64,000 bases of DNA from JALYZC01 sp963725645 (GCA_963725645.1 CAVRZD010000002.1:1364001-1428000), one strand, 5' to 3'; counted from the stretch's first letter, positions 52,674 to 60,855 are shown. A program made the numbers and translations. The notes: generated from the sequence alone by a model not told the origin.

Positions 52674-53072
52674 CTAGGGCGCTGCGAGGCCGGCGGCCGC
52701 CAGGGCTTCGGCGCTGTCCATGTACTCCACGATTCGCCGGATCTTCCCGTCGTCGATCGTCCACACGTGGGCGAGCTCCATGGCGAGCGGGAGTCCGCTC
52801 TTGGCGCCGTGGCCGGTCATGCGAACCCAGACGAACACTCGGTCCCCGTTTGCGCGGATCTCGAGGGCCTCGACCCTGAGGTCGGGGTAGGCGTAGAACC
52901 AGCCCGCGAAGAACGTCTGGATCGCGGGGAGGCCGCGGTGCGTCGCGGCGTCCGGGTCTCCGCGGGCGTTGACGTACTCCCCGTCGTCATGCCAGAGATC
53001 CGGTGCGGGCCCCTTCTCCCGGTTGACCCAGTCGTAGCCGGACTGCACCCACCCCTCGATTTCGTGCGTCAT
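52674..53072 (-). CDS. SnoaL-like (NTF2-fold) protein
   Basis: A 132-residue single-domain protein of the SnoaL/NTF2-like fold: helical N-terminus GWVQSGYDWVNREKG, then YVNARGDPDAATHRGLPAIQ, YAYPDLRVEALEIRANGDRV, VWVRMTGHG and the closing LAHVWTIDDGKIRRIVEYMD. Members are polyketide cyclases, isomerases or ligand-binding proteins; no function can be given. ATG 53072 is chosen over upstream starts because it gives the family length. It is the first of three SnoaL-like sequences in 1.1 kb. Confidence 0.8.
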   Translation of the reverse strand: MTHEIEGWVQSGYDWVNREKGPAPDLWHDDGEYVNARGDPDAATHRGLPAIQTFFAGWFYAYPDLRVEALEIRANGDRVFVWVRMTGHGAKSGLPLAMELAHVWTIDDGKIRRIVEYMDSAEALAAAGLAAP

Positions 53073-53133
53073 GGCGCACCTAGTATCACGCGCCTCGCCG
53101 CGCCCGCGAACTTCGTGTATCACTCGACCCACC

Positions 53134-53520
53134 GTGTCCGCGGTCGACCTCGAACAGCTGGCCCGGCGCTTCTTCGGAGCCTACGGCGACGGCGACCTCG
53201 AGACGGTGTCCTCGCTCCTGGCGGAGGATGTCGTGACGTACATCACCAACGCCGACGCCGGCGTCGACCGGGTCGAGGGACGCGACGGCTTCATGTCGCG
53301 ACTGCCCGACCTCTCGGGCGCGGAATTGCGCACCGGGATCACCCAGGTCGTCGCGGTCGACGGGGAACGGGTGATGACGATGATCGAGGTTCAGGCCGAG
53401 CGCCAGGGGAGGACGCTGCACAACTTCGCCGCGTTCCTCGCCCGGGTCGCCGACGGGCGCATCGCCGAGCTCTGGATGGTCGACGCCAAGCCGGCCTACA
53501 GCGACGAGTTCTGGTCCTGA
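53134..53520 (+). CDS. SnoaL-like (NTF2-fold) protein
   Basis: A 128-residue NTF2-fold protein: LEQLARRFFGAYGDGDLETV, EDVVTYITNADAGVDRVEG, ITQVVAVDGERVMTMIEVQA and FLARVADGRIAELWMVDAKP follow the family's helix-sheet order. Unknown ligand or substrate. GTG 53134 is the best start; an ATG at 53071 adds 21 unlikely residues. Divergent from the SnoaL-like gene at 52674-53072 with starts 61 bases apart. The stop overlaps a SnoaL-like remnant on the other strand. Confidence 0.78.
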   Translation: MSAVDLEQLARRFFGAYGDGDLETVSSLLAEDVVTYITNADAGVDRVEGRDGFMSRLPDLSGAELRTGITQVVAVDGERVMTMIEVQAERQGRTLHNFAAFLARVADGRIAELWMVDAKPAYSDEFWS

Positions 53521-53714
53521 CCCTGCAGGCCAACCGCCTCGAGGGCGTGCTCACGATCGATGTACTCGCGTCCGCGCACGATCTTGCCGTTGCGAAGCGT
53601 GTAGACGACCGCGTAGCGAAGCTCCGTCTCGATGCCGCTCGCTCTTGCGCGGCCCGTGACGTGCTGCACCGCGACGACGCCGTCGTCGCCGACGTCGATC
53701 AGCTCCTCGGGGAC
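53496..53714 (-). pseudogene. 5'-truncated SnoaL-like gene remnant
   Basis: About 72 codons directly downstream of the thiolase stop read PEELIDVGDDGVVAVQHVTG, RARASGIETELRYAVVYTLR, NGKIVRGREYIDREHALEAV and a stop at 53496. This is the C-terminal half of a SnoaL/NTF2-like protein of a type common in actinobacteria (about 130 residues). The N-terminal half is missing and no start codon precedes it. The 3' end overlaps the convergent SnoaL-like gene by 25 bases. It may be a decayed gene cut by the thiolase side of a rearrangement. Confidence 0.6.
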
Positions 53715-53740
53715 GTTATCCCCTGTATGGCGAGGTCGCG

Positions 53741-54964
53741 TCAGACCGCTTCGATGACCGTCGCCAATCCTTGGCCAACGCCGATGCACAGCGTCGCCAG
53801 CCCGTAGCGCAGGCCGCGCTCCCGCAGCTCCCAGGCGAGCGATCCGACCATTCGCGCGCCGCTGCAGCCGAGCGGGTGGCCGATCGCGATCGCGCCGCCG
53901 TTGACATTGAGCTTCTCGTGGGCGACTCCCAGCTCGCGCATGCACGGCAGCACCTGGGCCGCGAACGCCTCGTTGATCTCGACCAGGTCGATGTCGTCGA
54001 TCTCCAGGCCCGCGCGCGCGAGCGCCTTCCGGCTGGCGGGAATCGGGCCGACGCCCATGTAGGCCGGGTCGACGCCCGCGCCACCGGTCGCCACGATGCG
54101 CGCGAGCGGCGCCTTGCCGAGGCGCGCGGCGGCGCGCTCGGAGCCGATCACCAGGCACGCGGCGCCGTCGTTTATCTGTGACGCGTTGCCGGCGGTCACG
54201 GAACCGCCCTCGCGGAACACCGGCTTCAACGATGCGAGCTTCTCCAGCGTCGTGTCGCGCCGCACCCCCTCGTCGGCCTCGACCAGCACCGTCTCGCCGC
54301 GGCGTCCGTTCGACGACGGGGCCTCGATCGGCACGATCTCACGGGCGAACGTGCCGGCGTCCTGCGCCGTGGCGGCGCGGCGGTGCGACTCGACCGCGAA
54401 GGCGTCCTGGTCGGCGCGTGTGACCTCATAGCGTTCGGCGACGTTCTCGGCGGTCTCGCCCATGCCCTCGGTCGAGTGGCGCTCGGCCATGCGCGCGTTG
54501 ACGAAGCGCCAGCCGATGGTCGTGTCAGCCGACTCCGGCGCCCCGCGCGGGAAGCCGCGCTCCGGCTTGAGCTGGACCACCGGCGCACGCGTCATCGACT
54601 CGACGCCGCCGGCGAGCAGCAGGTCGGCGTCGCCCGCCCGCACGGCGCGGGAAGCCTGGTTGACGGCCTCCAGCCCCGACGCGCAGAGGCGGTTCACCGT
54701 CACGCCCGGCACCTCGACCGGCAATCCGGCCAGCAGCGCGCCCATGCGCGCGACGTTACGGTTGTCCTCGCCCGCCTGGTTGGCGTCGCCGAAGTAGACG
54801 TCCTCGATCTGGGCGCCGTCGATCCCGTTCCGCTCCACCGCAGAGGCGATGACGTGGGCGGCGAGGTCGTCGGGGCGCACGCCGGCCAGCGCGCCGCCGT
54901 AACGGCCGATCGGCGTGCGGAGCGCGTCGATGACGAGCGCGTCGGTCGGAGGCTGCCCGGTCAC
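53741..54964 (-). CDS. Acetyl-CoA acyltransferase (thiolase)
   Basis: A 407-residue thiolase. The acylated Cys94 is in VNRLCASGLEAV; the other active-site elements are EINEAFAAQVLPCM, NVNGGAIAIGHPLGCSGAR (catalytic His and second Cys) near the C-terminus. It cleaves 3-ketoacyl-CoA (FadA/PcaF type) or condenses acetyl-CoA; the dehydrogenases at 50-52.7 kb fit degradation. Unlike those genes it has no frame errors. GTG 54964 has TACCCT 7 bases upstream, part of a shared promoter. Confidence 0.92.
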   Translation of the reverse strand: MTGQPPTDALVIDALRTPIGRYGGALAGVRPDDLAAHVIASAVERNGIDGAQIEDVYFGDANQAGEDNRNVARMGALLAGLPVEVPGVTVNRLCASGLEAVNQASRAVRAGDADLLLAGGVESMTRAPVVQLKPERGFPRGAPESADTTIGWRFVNARMAERHSTEGMGETAENVAERYEVTRADQDAFAVESHRRAATAQDAGTFAREIVPIEAPSSNGRRGETVLVEADEGVRRDTTLEKLASLKPVFREGGSVTAGNASQINDGAACLVIGSERAAARLGKAPLARIVATGGAGVDPAYMGVGPIPASRKALARAGLEIDDIDLVEINEAFAAQVLPCMRELGVAHEKLNVNGGAIAIGHPLGCSGARMVGSLAWELRERGLRYGLATLCIGVGQGLATVIEAV

Positions 54965-54971
54965 GGACGCG

Positions 54972-54981
54972 AGGGTACACT
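54972..54981. promoter_or_regulatory. Overlapping -10 elements of the thiolase and repeat-protein genes
   Basis: AGGGTACACT (54972-54981) lies in a 24-bp gap. Plus strand: TACACT (54976-54981), 7 bases before ATG 54989. Minus strand: TACCCT (54977-54972), 7 bases before GTG 54964. The two hexamers share the central TA, giving near-perfect symmetry of spacing. No Shine-Dalgarno is present on either side. Confidence 0.6.
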
Positions 54982-54988
54982 CGCGGCG

Positions 54989-55390
54989 ATGGACCCGTTC
55001 GCCCTGATCATGCTGGGCATCGTGGTGGCGCTGATCGTGTTCGTGCTCCTGCTCGGGCGATACCACCCGAAGTCGGGCTCCGACGTGCTGCGGTGGCAGC
55101 CGACCCGCTCGCCGGAGCTGGAGGTGCAGAACGAGGTCGACGACCTCGAGCAGATGCTGGAGGCCACCAACCGCCGCCGCCGTGCGCGCGGCGAGCCCGA
55201 GCTCACCGAGGCCGGCCTGCGCGACCAGGTCGCCGAGGACGTGCGGGCCGCACAGGAGCGCCGCGAGACCTACCTCGCGCAGGAGGACATCCGCCAGATG
55301 CTCGAGGCCACGAACGAGAAGCGGCGCCGCCGCGGCGAGCCGGAGCTGACCGAGGCGGAGCTGCGCGCCGACGTGGAGAGGAACACCTAG
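54989..55390 (+). CDS. Single-TM protein with a duplicated charged repeat
   Basis: A 133-residue protein with one N-terminal membrane helix (IMLGIVVALIVFVLLLG, 7-23). The cytoplasmic tail holds two copies of a unit of about 32 residues: LEQMLEATNRRRRARGEPEL (53-72) and IRQMLEATNEKRRRRGEPEL (101-120), each followed by TEA-LR--V. The function is unknown; the repeats look like short helical hairpins that could bind protein or nucleic acid. It is transcribed divergently from thiolase and followed after 11 bases by a Rossmann-fold gene. Confidence 0.75.
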   Translation: MDPFALIMLGIVVALIVFVLLLGRYHPKSGSDVLRWQPTRSPELEVQNEVDDLEQMLEATNRRRRARGEPELTEAGLRDQVAEDVRAAQERRETYLAQEDIRQMLEATNEKRRRRGEPELTEAELRADVERNT

Positions 55391-55401
55391 CTCTGGCGCG
55401 G

Positions 55402-55890
55402 GTGCTGATCGTCGGCTGCGGGTGCCGCGGCCGCGAGCTGGCGCGCTCCCTACGCGCAGACGGCCACGCCGTGCGCGGGACGACCCGCGACCCCGGCGCG
55501 TGCGCCGCGCTCGATGCCGACGGGATCGAGCCGTGGGTGGCCGACCCCGACCGCGTGGGCACCCTCGCCCCGGCGCTGGAGAGCGTGGCCGTCGTGTGCT
55601 GGCTGCTGGGCGGCGCCGACGGCGAGCCGGGCGCGCTCGCGGAGCTCCACGGGCCCCGTCTGCGCGCGTTCTGCGAGCACGTCGTCGACACGCCGGTGCG
55701 CGGGATCGTCTACGAGGCCGCGGGGACGGTCCCCGAAGTGCTGCTCGCCGGCGGCGCCGACGTCGCGCGCGAGGCGGCGCGAACCTGGGCGATTCCATTG
55801 CGAATCCTGGACGTGGACCCCGCCGATCGGAGACAATGGCTCGGGGCCGCAGCCGGTGCCGTTCGCGAGCTCCTCGACGCGCCCCGGTGA
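55402..55890 (+). CDS. Rossmann-fold NAD(P)-binding protein
   Basis: A 162-residue truncated SDR/YeeZ-like protein. The start GTG at 55402 gives VLIVGCGCRGRELARSLRAD with the nucleotide-binding glycines, then GHAVRGTTRDPGACAALDAD and a VVCWLLGG strand. It lacks the YxxxK catalytic pair (GIVYEAAGTVPEVLL in its place) and most of the substrate domain, so it is a binding or regulatory protein rather than a typical reductase, unless it is part of a split protein. Confidence 0.72.
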   Translation: MLIVGCGCRGRELARSLRADGHAVRGTTRDPGACAALDADGIEPWVADPDRVGTLAPALESVAVVCWLLGGADGEPGALAELHGPRLRAFCEHVVDTPVRGIVYEAAGTVPEVLLAGGADVAREAARTWAIPLRILDVDPADRRQWLGAAAGAVRELLDAPR

Positions 55891-55959
55891 TCCCGGACCC
55901 TGCGCTACACTCGCTAAACACCACAAAGTCGACAAGGATTTACCCCAGGAGGATTGCCC

Positions 55960-56802
55960 GTGGCTGACTACGCGAAGGACGTACTCGTCGACACGCAGTG
56001 GCTCGAGGATCATCTCGACGACGATTCGATCCGCATCGTCGAGGTCGACGAGAACCCGGCGCTCTACGCCGAGGCGCACATCCCGGGCGCGATCGGACTC
56101 GACTGGCAGAAGGATCTCCAGGACCAGGTAAAGCGCGACTTCCTCGGCCCCGAGGCGTTCGGCGAGCTGTTCGGCTCGCGGGGGGTCTCCAACGACCACC
56201 TGATCGTGCTCTACGGCGACCGCAACAACTGGTTCGCGGCCTACACCTACTGGTACCTCAACTACTACGGGCACGACAACGTCAGGCTGCTCAACGGTCC
56301 ACGCGAGAAGTGGATCGGCGAGGGCCGCGCGACGACCGCCGACGCGCCGTCGCATCCGGCCGCGACGTTCAACGCGCAGCCGGGCGACGACACGATTCGC
56401 GCGAAGCGCGACGAGGTTCGCGAGGCGCTCGACAAGCAGACCAGGCTCGTCGACGTTCGCTCGCCGCAGGAATACTCGGGCGAGCTGATCGCGATGGCCG
56501 GATACGAGAACGAGGGCGCGCAGCGCTCCGGCCACATCCCGGGCGCGGCCTCGATCCCGTGGGCCCAGGCGGTCAACGACGACGGCACCTTCAAGTCCGC
56601 CGACGAGCTGCAGGAGCTCTACGGCGGCAAGGGCGTGCTCAACGGCGAGCCGATCATCGCCTACTGCCGGATCGGCGAGCGCTCGGCGCACACCTGGTTC
56701 GTGCTGCATGAGCTGCTCGGGCGCGACGACGTCAAGAACTACGACGGCTCGTGGACGGAGTGGGGGAACCTCGTGGCGGTGCCGATCGAGAAGGACGTCT
56801 AG
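55960..56802 (+). CDS. Thiosulfate/3-mercaptopyruvate sulfurtransferase (rhodanese)
   Basis: A 280-residue two-domain rhodanese. The inactive N-domain has IVEVDENPALYAEAHIPGAI and LIVLYGDRNNWFAAYTYWYL. The active C-domain has the persulfide Cys236 in IIAYCRIGERSAHTW, and RSGHIPGAASIPW. CRIGERS is the loop of thiosulfate-type sulfurtransferases in actinobacteria (CysA/SseC-like). AGGAGG 7 bases before the GTG at 55960 fixes the start; TACACT at 55907-55912 is a possible -10. Confidence 0.92.
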   Translation: MADYAKDVLVDTQWLEDHLDDDSIRIVEVDENPALYAEAHIPGAIGLDWQKDLQDQVKRDFLGPEAFGELFGSRGVSNDHLIVLYGDRNNWFAAYTYWYLNYYGHDNVRLLNGPREKWIGEGRATTADAPSHPAATFNAQPGDDTIRAKRDEVREALDKQTRLVDVRSPQEYSGELIAMAGYENEGAQRSGHIPGAASIPWAQAVNDDGTFKSADELQELYGGKGVLNGEPIIAYCRIGERSAHTWFVLHELLGRDDVKNYDGSWTEWGNLVAVPIEKDV

Positions 56803-56836
56803 CGGAGGACCTCCGCGGCACCCGATTCTCAGCTCT

Positions 56837-56862
56837 GAGGGGCGGTTGGGAGGCCGCCCCTC
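56837..56862 (+). terminator. Rho-independent-type hairpin after the rhodanese gene
   Basis: GAGGGGCGG is separated by eight bases from its perfect complement CCGCCCCTC, giving a 9-bp GC-rich stem 35 bases after the rhodanese stop. The following GGTCGTTCT is only mildly T-rich, as is common in high-GC actinobacteria. It precedes the TAGACT promoter of the nicotinamidase gene. Confidence 0.75.
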
Positions 56863-56882
56863 GGTCGTTCTAGACTCGAAGC

Positions 56883-57425
56883 GTGGCTCGTGAGGCGCTG
56901 ATCATCGTGGACGTCCAGAACGACTTCTGCCCCGGGGGAGCACTGGCGGTCGAGGACGGCGACGCGGTGATCGGACCACTGAACCGCATGGCCGGTGACC
57001 ACGACGTCGTGGTGGCCACCCGGGACTGGCACCCGGCCGACCATCATTCGTTCAGCGAGCGGGGAGGGCCCTGGCCCGAGCACTGCGTGCAGGGTTCGCC
57101 GGGCGCGGAGCTGCACCCGTTGCTCGAGCGCGAGCGCATCGACATCTTCGTCGATGCCGGCGACACCCCGGAGGCCGAGGGGTTCGACAAGTTCGAGGGC
57201 ACCGGCCTCGAGGATCGCCTGCGCGAGCGGGGGGTCGAGCGCGTCCACGTTGGCGGCCTCGCGCTGGACTACTGCGTCAAGCGCACGGCGCTCGGCGCGC
57301 GCCGGCGTGGCTTCGACACCGTCGTGCACCTCGACGCCACCCGCGCGGTCGACGTGGAGTCCGGCGACGGCGAGCGCGCGATCGCCGAGCTGCGCGCGGC
57401 GGGCGTCGACGTCGTCGAGCGCTAG
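56883..57425 (+). CDS. pncA: Nicotinamidase (isochorismatase family)
   Basis: A 180-residue hydrolase that deaminates nicotinamide for NAD salvage (and pyrazinamide). The catalytic Asp10 (VDVQNDFCPGG), Lys103 (FDKFEGTGL) and Cys131 (ALDYCVKRTAL) are in place; the metal site is DWHPADHHSF (48-57). TAGACT lies 6 bases before the GTG, identical over ten bases to the promoter of the gene at 46609. The stop shares CTAG with the convergent Nudix gene. Confidence 0.93.
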   Translation: MAREALIIVDVQNDFCPGGALAVEDGDAVIGPLNRMAGDHDVVVATRDWHPADHHSFSERGGPWPEHCVQGSPGAELHPLLERERIDIFVDAGDTPEAEGFDKFEGTGLEDRLRERGVERVHVGGLALDYCVKRTALGARRRGFDTVVHLDATRAVDVESGDGERAIAELRAAGVDVVER

Positions 57426-57997
57426 TCGATCCCGTCGAGGCGCTCGAGCAGGTCCGCGAGGATCCGCGCCGTCGCGCCCCAGATGAGCTGGTCGCCGACC
57501 TCGAAGACGTCGGTGCGGAAGGGCACGCCGCGGCGGATCAGCCGCTTGCGCTGGTACCCCGACCGCAGGTCGCGCAGGGACAGCTCCAGCACCTCGGCGA
57601 CCTCGGCCGCGCTCGGCTTCCAGCGGCGGCCGGGCTCGATCAGCCCGACGAACGGGTAGACGGCGTAGTTCGTTGCGATCGTCGGCGTCGGCGTCAGCGC
57701 GCCCACGATGTCGACCGCCCCGCGGGGCAACCCGATCTCCTCCTCTGCCTCGCGCAGCGCCGTGTCGCGCAGATCCTCCTCGCCCTCCTCGATGTCCTGG
57801 CGGCCGCCGGGAAAGGAGATCTCGCCGGCGTGCCGCCGCAGGTCGTCGCGGCGGCGCGTGAACACGGCGTGCAGCTCGCCGTCCAGCACGTACAGCGGGA
57901 CCAGCACGGCGGCGTCGATGCGGCCGTGCACGTCGAGGTCCGCCGCCTCCGCGGGGTCGAGGAGGCGCGGCCGCAGCGCGTCGATGGTGACGGCCAC
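57422..57997 (-). CDS. CoA pyrophosphatase (Nudix, NudL-like)
   Basis: A 191-residue Nudix hydrolase. The CoA-specific signature HAVFTRRRDDLRRHAGEISF leads into the Nudix box FPGGRQDI...ALREAEEEIGL (62-90) with the metal-binding Glu cluster. Cleavage of CoA to 4'-phosphopantetheine and 3',5'-ADP is expected. GTG 57997; 13 bases downstream of the osmC gene. Convergent with pncA, their stops overlapping in a CTAG palindrome. Confidence 0.88.
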   Translation of the reverse strand: MAVTIDALRPRLLDPAEAADLDVHGRIDAAVLVPLYVLDGELHAVFTRRRDDLRRHAGEISFPGGRQDIEEGEEDLRDTALREAEEEIGLPRGAVDIVGALTPTPTIATNYAVYPFVGLIEPGRRWKPSAAEVAEVLELSLRDLRSGYQRKRLIRRGVPFRTDVFEVGDQLIWGATARILADLLERLDGID

Positions 57998-58010
57998 CCC
58001 GGGCGTGGCG

Positions 58011-58418
58011 CTATACCGGGCTGACGATCTCGACGCGCTCGTCGAACATGACCTCGCCGTCGAGCGTGCGGTGGACCGGGCACTTCGCGGCGATCACCAT
58101 GAGGCGGTCGACCTGCTCCTGCGTCAGCGCATCGGGGAGGCGGACGACGAGCGAGAAGCGCGTCGGACACCCGCGTTCCGCGGGTGAGTACTCGCAGTCC
58201 ACCTCGACCGGGCCGACGTCCCAACCCTTGCGGTCGGCGTACATCTCCAGCGTGATCGCCGTGCACGAGGCGAGCGAGGCGGCCAGGTACTCCTGCGGGC
58301 TCGGCGCCGTGTCGTCACCCCCGGACTCGCGCGGCTCGTCGGAGCTCACGATGTGGTCGCGGACCTTGAGGTCGTGCTGGTAGGTGCCCGTGCGGCGGCG
58401 GCGTGCGGTGGCTTTCAT
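58011..58418 (-). CDS. OsmC-family peroxiredoxin-like protein
   Basis: A 135-residue OsmC/Ohr-type protein that reduces organic hydroperoxides. The two redox Cys are in AASLASCTAITLEMYADRK and VIAAKCPVHRTLDGEV; the family's DHIVSSDEP beta-hairpin lies N-terminal. ATG 58418 has AAGGA 6 bases upstream and is preferred to GTG 58454. Same direction as the Nudix gene, gap 13 bases. Confidence 0.87.
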   Translation of the reverse strand: MKATARRRRTGTYQHDLKVRDHIVSSDEPRESGGDDTAPSPQEYLAASLASCTAITLEMYADRKGWDVGPVEVDCEYSPAERGCPTRFSLVVRLPDALTQEQVDRLMVIAAKCPVHRTLDGEVMFDERVEIVSPV

Positions 58419-58484
58419 TTCCGTCCTTGTGCGGTCCGGGGATGCTTCGCTCACATCGTACTCCGGGCCGCCATCCGGCCGGCC

Positions 58485-59756
58485 CTATTCCTCGTCGAGC
58501 GGATTGAACAGCAGGCCCGTCGGGACCTTGGGGTGAAAGAAGGTGGACTTCGGCGGCATGTTCTCGCCGCTGGCCGCGATTGCGCGCACCTGCTCGATCG
58601 GCGTGCCGCGCATGAAGAAGGCCGCGTCGTACTCGCCGCTGCGCACCAGCGCCAGCGCCTCGTCGTCGTCGCGCGCGTAGCCGAGGCCGTCGAGGTGGTC
58701 GATCGCCTCGTCGTCCATGCCGAGCGCGCCCTTGAGCAGCAGCGCCTCGAGCACGGCCGTGTCGAGGTGGCGGTAGGCGTCCGAGTGGCCCTCGAGCGCC
58801 GCGTCCGCGATCGCCTGGTCGCGCAGCGTCAGCCGGAACGCGCGCTGGGAGTGCGAGTCGATGTAGCCGAGCTGGAGGGGTCCGGTCCCGTCCGGCGGCG
58901 GCAGCGCCTCGGGCTCGATCTCCTCGAGCTCGAAGTCCCGGCGCAGCGCGGTCGCGAGCGCCTCCTGCGCGGCCGGGTCCAGCCCGCGGACGAGCCGGTG
59001 GGTGGGGAGCACCGAGAGCCCGGGGTCCTCGAGCGCCACGAGGCACATCAGCACGTACCGGTGCGGGCCCTCGCCGCCGACCTCGTCGGCGTACACGCGG
59101 GCGGTCTCGTAGCGGTGGTGCCCGTCGGCGATCAGGAGCTCGGCGTCGGCGAGCGTCCGCTCGACGATGCCCATCGCCCTCGGGTCGGACACCCGCCACA
59201 GGCGATGGACCGTTCCCTGCGCGTCGGTCAGCTCGCCGAAGGGCTCGCCCTCCCGGCCGGTCTCCAGCGCCTCGCGCGCCGTGCCGGAGGGGTCGGGGTA
59301 GAGGGAGAAGATCGGGGAGAGGTTGGTCTTCGTTGCGCGCGTCAGGCGCAGGCGGTCCTCGCGCGGGCCGGGGTGCGTGCGCTCGTGCGGGCGGATCGTC
59401 CCCGGCCCGTACTCCTGCACGCGCACGCGCGCCAGGAACCCCCGGCGCACGTGCCGGGCGCCGTCGGGCGTGCGGTACTCCTGCACCAGCTCCCACAGCG
59501 CGGGCGCGTCGTCCCGCACGACGGCGCCGGCGGAGCGCCACGATTCGAGCAGGTGCGCCGCGCGTTCGTAGGGGTCGCCGCCTTCTCGCGCCGGTACGGG
59601 CAGGTCGATGTGCACGACGTTGTAGGGCGAGCGCGCGGCGAGGGCCTCGCGCTGCTCGGGGTCGATCACGTCGTACGGCGGCGCGGCCACGTAGTCCAGC
59701 TGCCCGGTGACGTCCAGGTCGTAGTGGAGGGCGCGCAGCGGCTGGACGTCGGCCAT
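58485..59756 (-). CDS. DUF1015 family protein
   Basis: A 423-residue soluble protein of the DUF1015 family: VQPLRALHYDLDVTGQLDYV, AAPPYDVIDPEQREALAARS, SPYNVVHIDLP and ELLIADGHHRYETARVYADE are hallmarks, with IAASGENMPPKSTFFHPKVP near the C-terminus. The biochemical role of the family is not established to my knowledge; conserved acidic and His residues (DGHHRYE) suggest a metal- or phosphate-dependent enzyme. TAGCCT lies 10 bases before the ATG. Confidence 0.85.
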   Translation of the reverse strand: MADVQPLRALHYDLDVTGQLDYVAAPPYDVIDPEQREALAARSPYNVVHIDLPVPAREGGDPYERAAHLLESWRSAGAVVRDDAPALWELVQEYRTPDGARHVRRGFLARVRVQEYGPGTIRPHERTHPGPREDRLRLTRATKTNLSPIFSLYPDPSGTAREALETGREGEPFGELTDAQGTVHRLWRVSDPRAMGIVERTLADAELLIADGHHRYETARVYADEVGGEGPHRYVLMCLVALEDPGLSVLPTHRLVRGLDPAAQEALATALRRDFELEEIEPEALPPPDGTGPLQLGYIDSHSQRAFRLTLRDQAIADAALEGHSDAYRHLDTAVLEALLLKGALGMDDEAIDHLDGLGYARDDDEALALVRSGEYDAAFFMRGTPIEQVRAIAASGENMPPKSTFFHPKVPTGLLFNPLDEE

Positions 59757-59891
59757 GGGCGCGGGGAGGCTACAACGGTCGTCGATCGGCCGCGTGAATC
59801 CGCCCTGTCGCAGCGGGCGCCGGCGACGGCGCGACAGGAACGCCTAATATTTGGGTGGCATTTGGGCATTTCCGATTCGAAGGAGGCGGCC

Positions 59892-60353
59892 GTGCTTCAC
59901 GATCAGCTCGCTTGGTATGTCGGTGGGCCGGTGCTCGGCCTCTGCGTGGTCGCGATCCGCGCGCTGCTGGGAGAGCGCCTCGGCGTCACCGGCGGCTATT
60001 CGTCGTTCGTCGAATCGGTGTCGGCCCGGCGCCTCGGGCTCGACTGGCGCGGCTTCCTCCTGCTCGGCTTGATCGCGGGCGCGGCGGTGTACGCCGTGAT
60101 CGCCGGTGGCCCGGACTTCCACGGCTACGGCTGGCTGACGTCCACGTTCACCGGCGACAGCCGCTTCCTCGTCGCGCCGATCCTCGTCGTCAGCGGCGTG
60201 CTCATCGGCGTCGGGGCGCGGATCGCCAGCGGCTGCACCGCGGGCAACGGTCTGAGCGGTAGCGCGACCGGCTCGCTGGCGAGCCTGGCCGCGACGGCGA
60301 CGTTCTTCGCCACCGCGATCGGCGTCAGCTTCCTGACCGAGGCGGTGATCTGA
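59892..60353 (+). CDS. YedE/YeeE-family sulfur-compound transporter, first half
   Basis: A 153-residue membrane protein with four helices. GARIASGCTAGNGLSGSATG carries the conserved Cys of thiosulfate/selenium transporters of the YeeE/YedE family (TsuA-like). The second half is a separate gene that starts immediately. AAGGAGG 6 bases before the GTG gives a strong ribosome site. Upstream 59757-59891 contains TAATAT (59845-59850) as a possible -10. Confidence 0.84.
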   Translation: MLHDQLAWYVGGPVLGLCVVAIRALLGERLGVTGGYSSFVESVSARRLGLDWRGFLLLGLIAGAAVYAVIAGGPDFHGYGWLTSTFTGDSRFLVAPILVVSGVLIGVGARIASGCTAGNGLSGSATGSLASLAATATFFATAIGVSFLTEAVI

Positions 60354-60818
60354 GTGCGCACGCGAATCCCGGCTCTCGCGGTCGGTCTGGTCTTCGGCGT
60401 GACGCTGTCGTGGACGGGCCTGTCGAGCCCGAACGTGATCCGCGACGCCCTGCTGTTCAAGTCGGCCTACCTGTTCCTGTTCTTCGGGTCTGCACTCGCG
60501 ACCGCGTTCGTCGGCCTGCGAATCCTCCGGGCACGGCGCGAGCGTGCGCTGCTGGTCGACCGACCGGTGGGCTGGACGGTGCAACGCCCGCAGCGGCACC
60601 ACATCGTCGGCGGCCTGCTCTTCGGCACGGGCTGGGCGATCGCGGACGCCTGCCCCGGGCCGATCGCCACGCAGCTCGGCCAGGGCATCTGGTGGAGCGT
60701 CTTCACGATCGCGGGGCTCGTGACCGGCGTCGCGATCTACCTACGTGGCCGGGAACAGGCCGTCCGGGCCCGCGAGGCCGACGCGCCACCGGCGGAGCCG
60801 AGCCTGGTCACCGGCTAG
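60354..60818 (+). CDS. YedE/YeeE-family transporter, second half (DUF6691-type)
   Basis: A 154-residue membrane protein with four helices. GGLLFGTGWAIADACPGPIA is the second Cys-containing signature of the family; ALAVGLVFGVTLSWTGLSSP begins the first helix. In many bacteria the transporter is one polypeptide of about 350 residues; here it is split into two adjacent genes (stop TGA followed directly by GTG), as in the PmpA/PmpB type. Uptake of thiosulfate or related sulfur compounds is inferred. Confidence 0.83.
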   Translation: MRTRIPALAVGLVFGVTLSWTGLSSPNVIRDALLFKSAYLFLFFGSALATAFVGLRILRARRERALLVDRPVGWTVQRPQRHHIVGGLLFGTGWAIADACPGPIATQLGQGIWWSVFTIAGLVTGVAIYLRGREQAVRAREADAPPAEPSLVTG

Positions 60819-60855
60819 AGCAGGCTGATCAGCATCGAGCGCTGAGCACTCGCCG

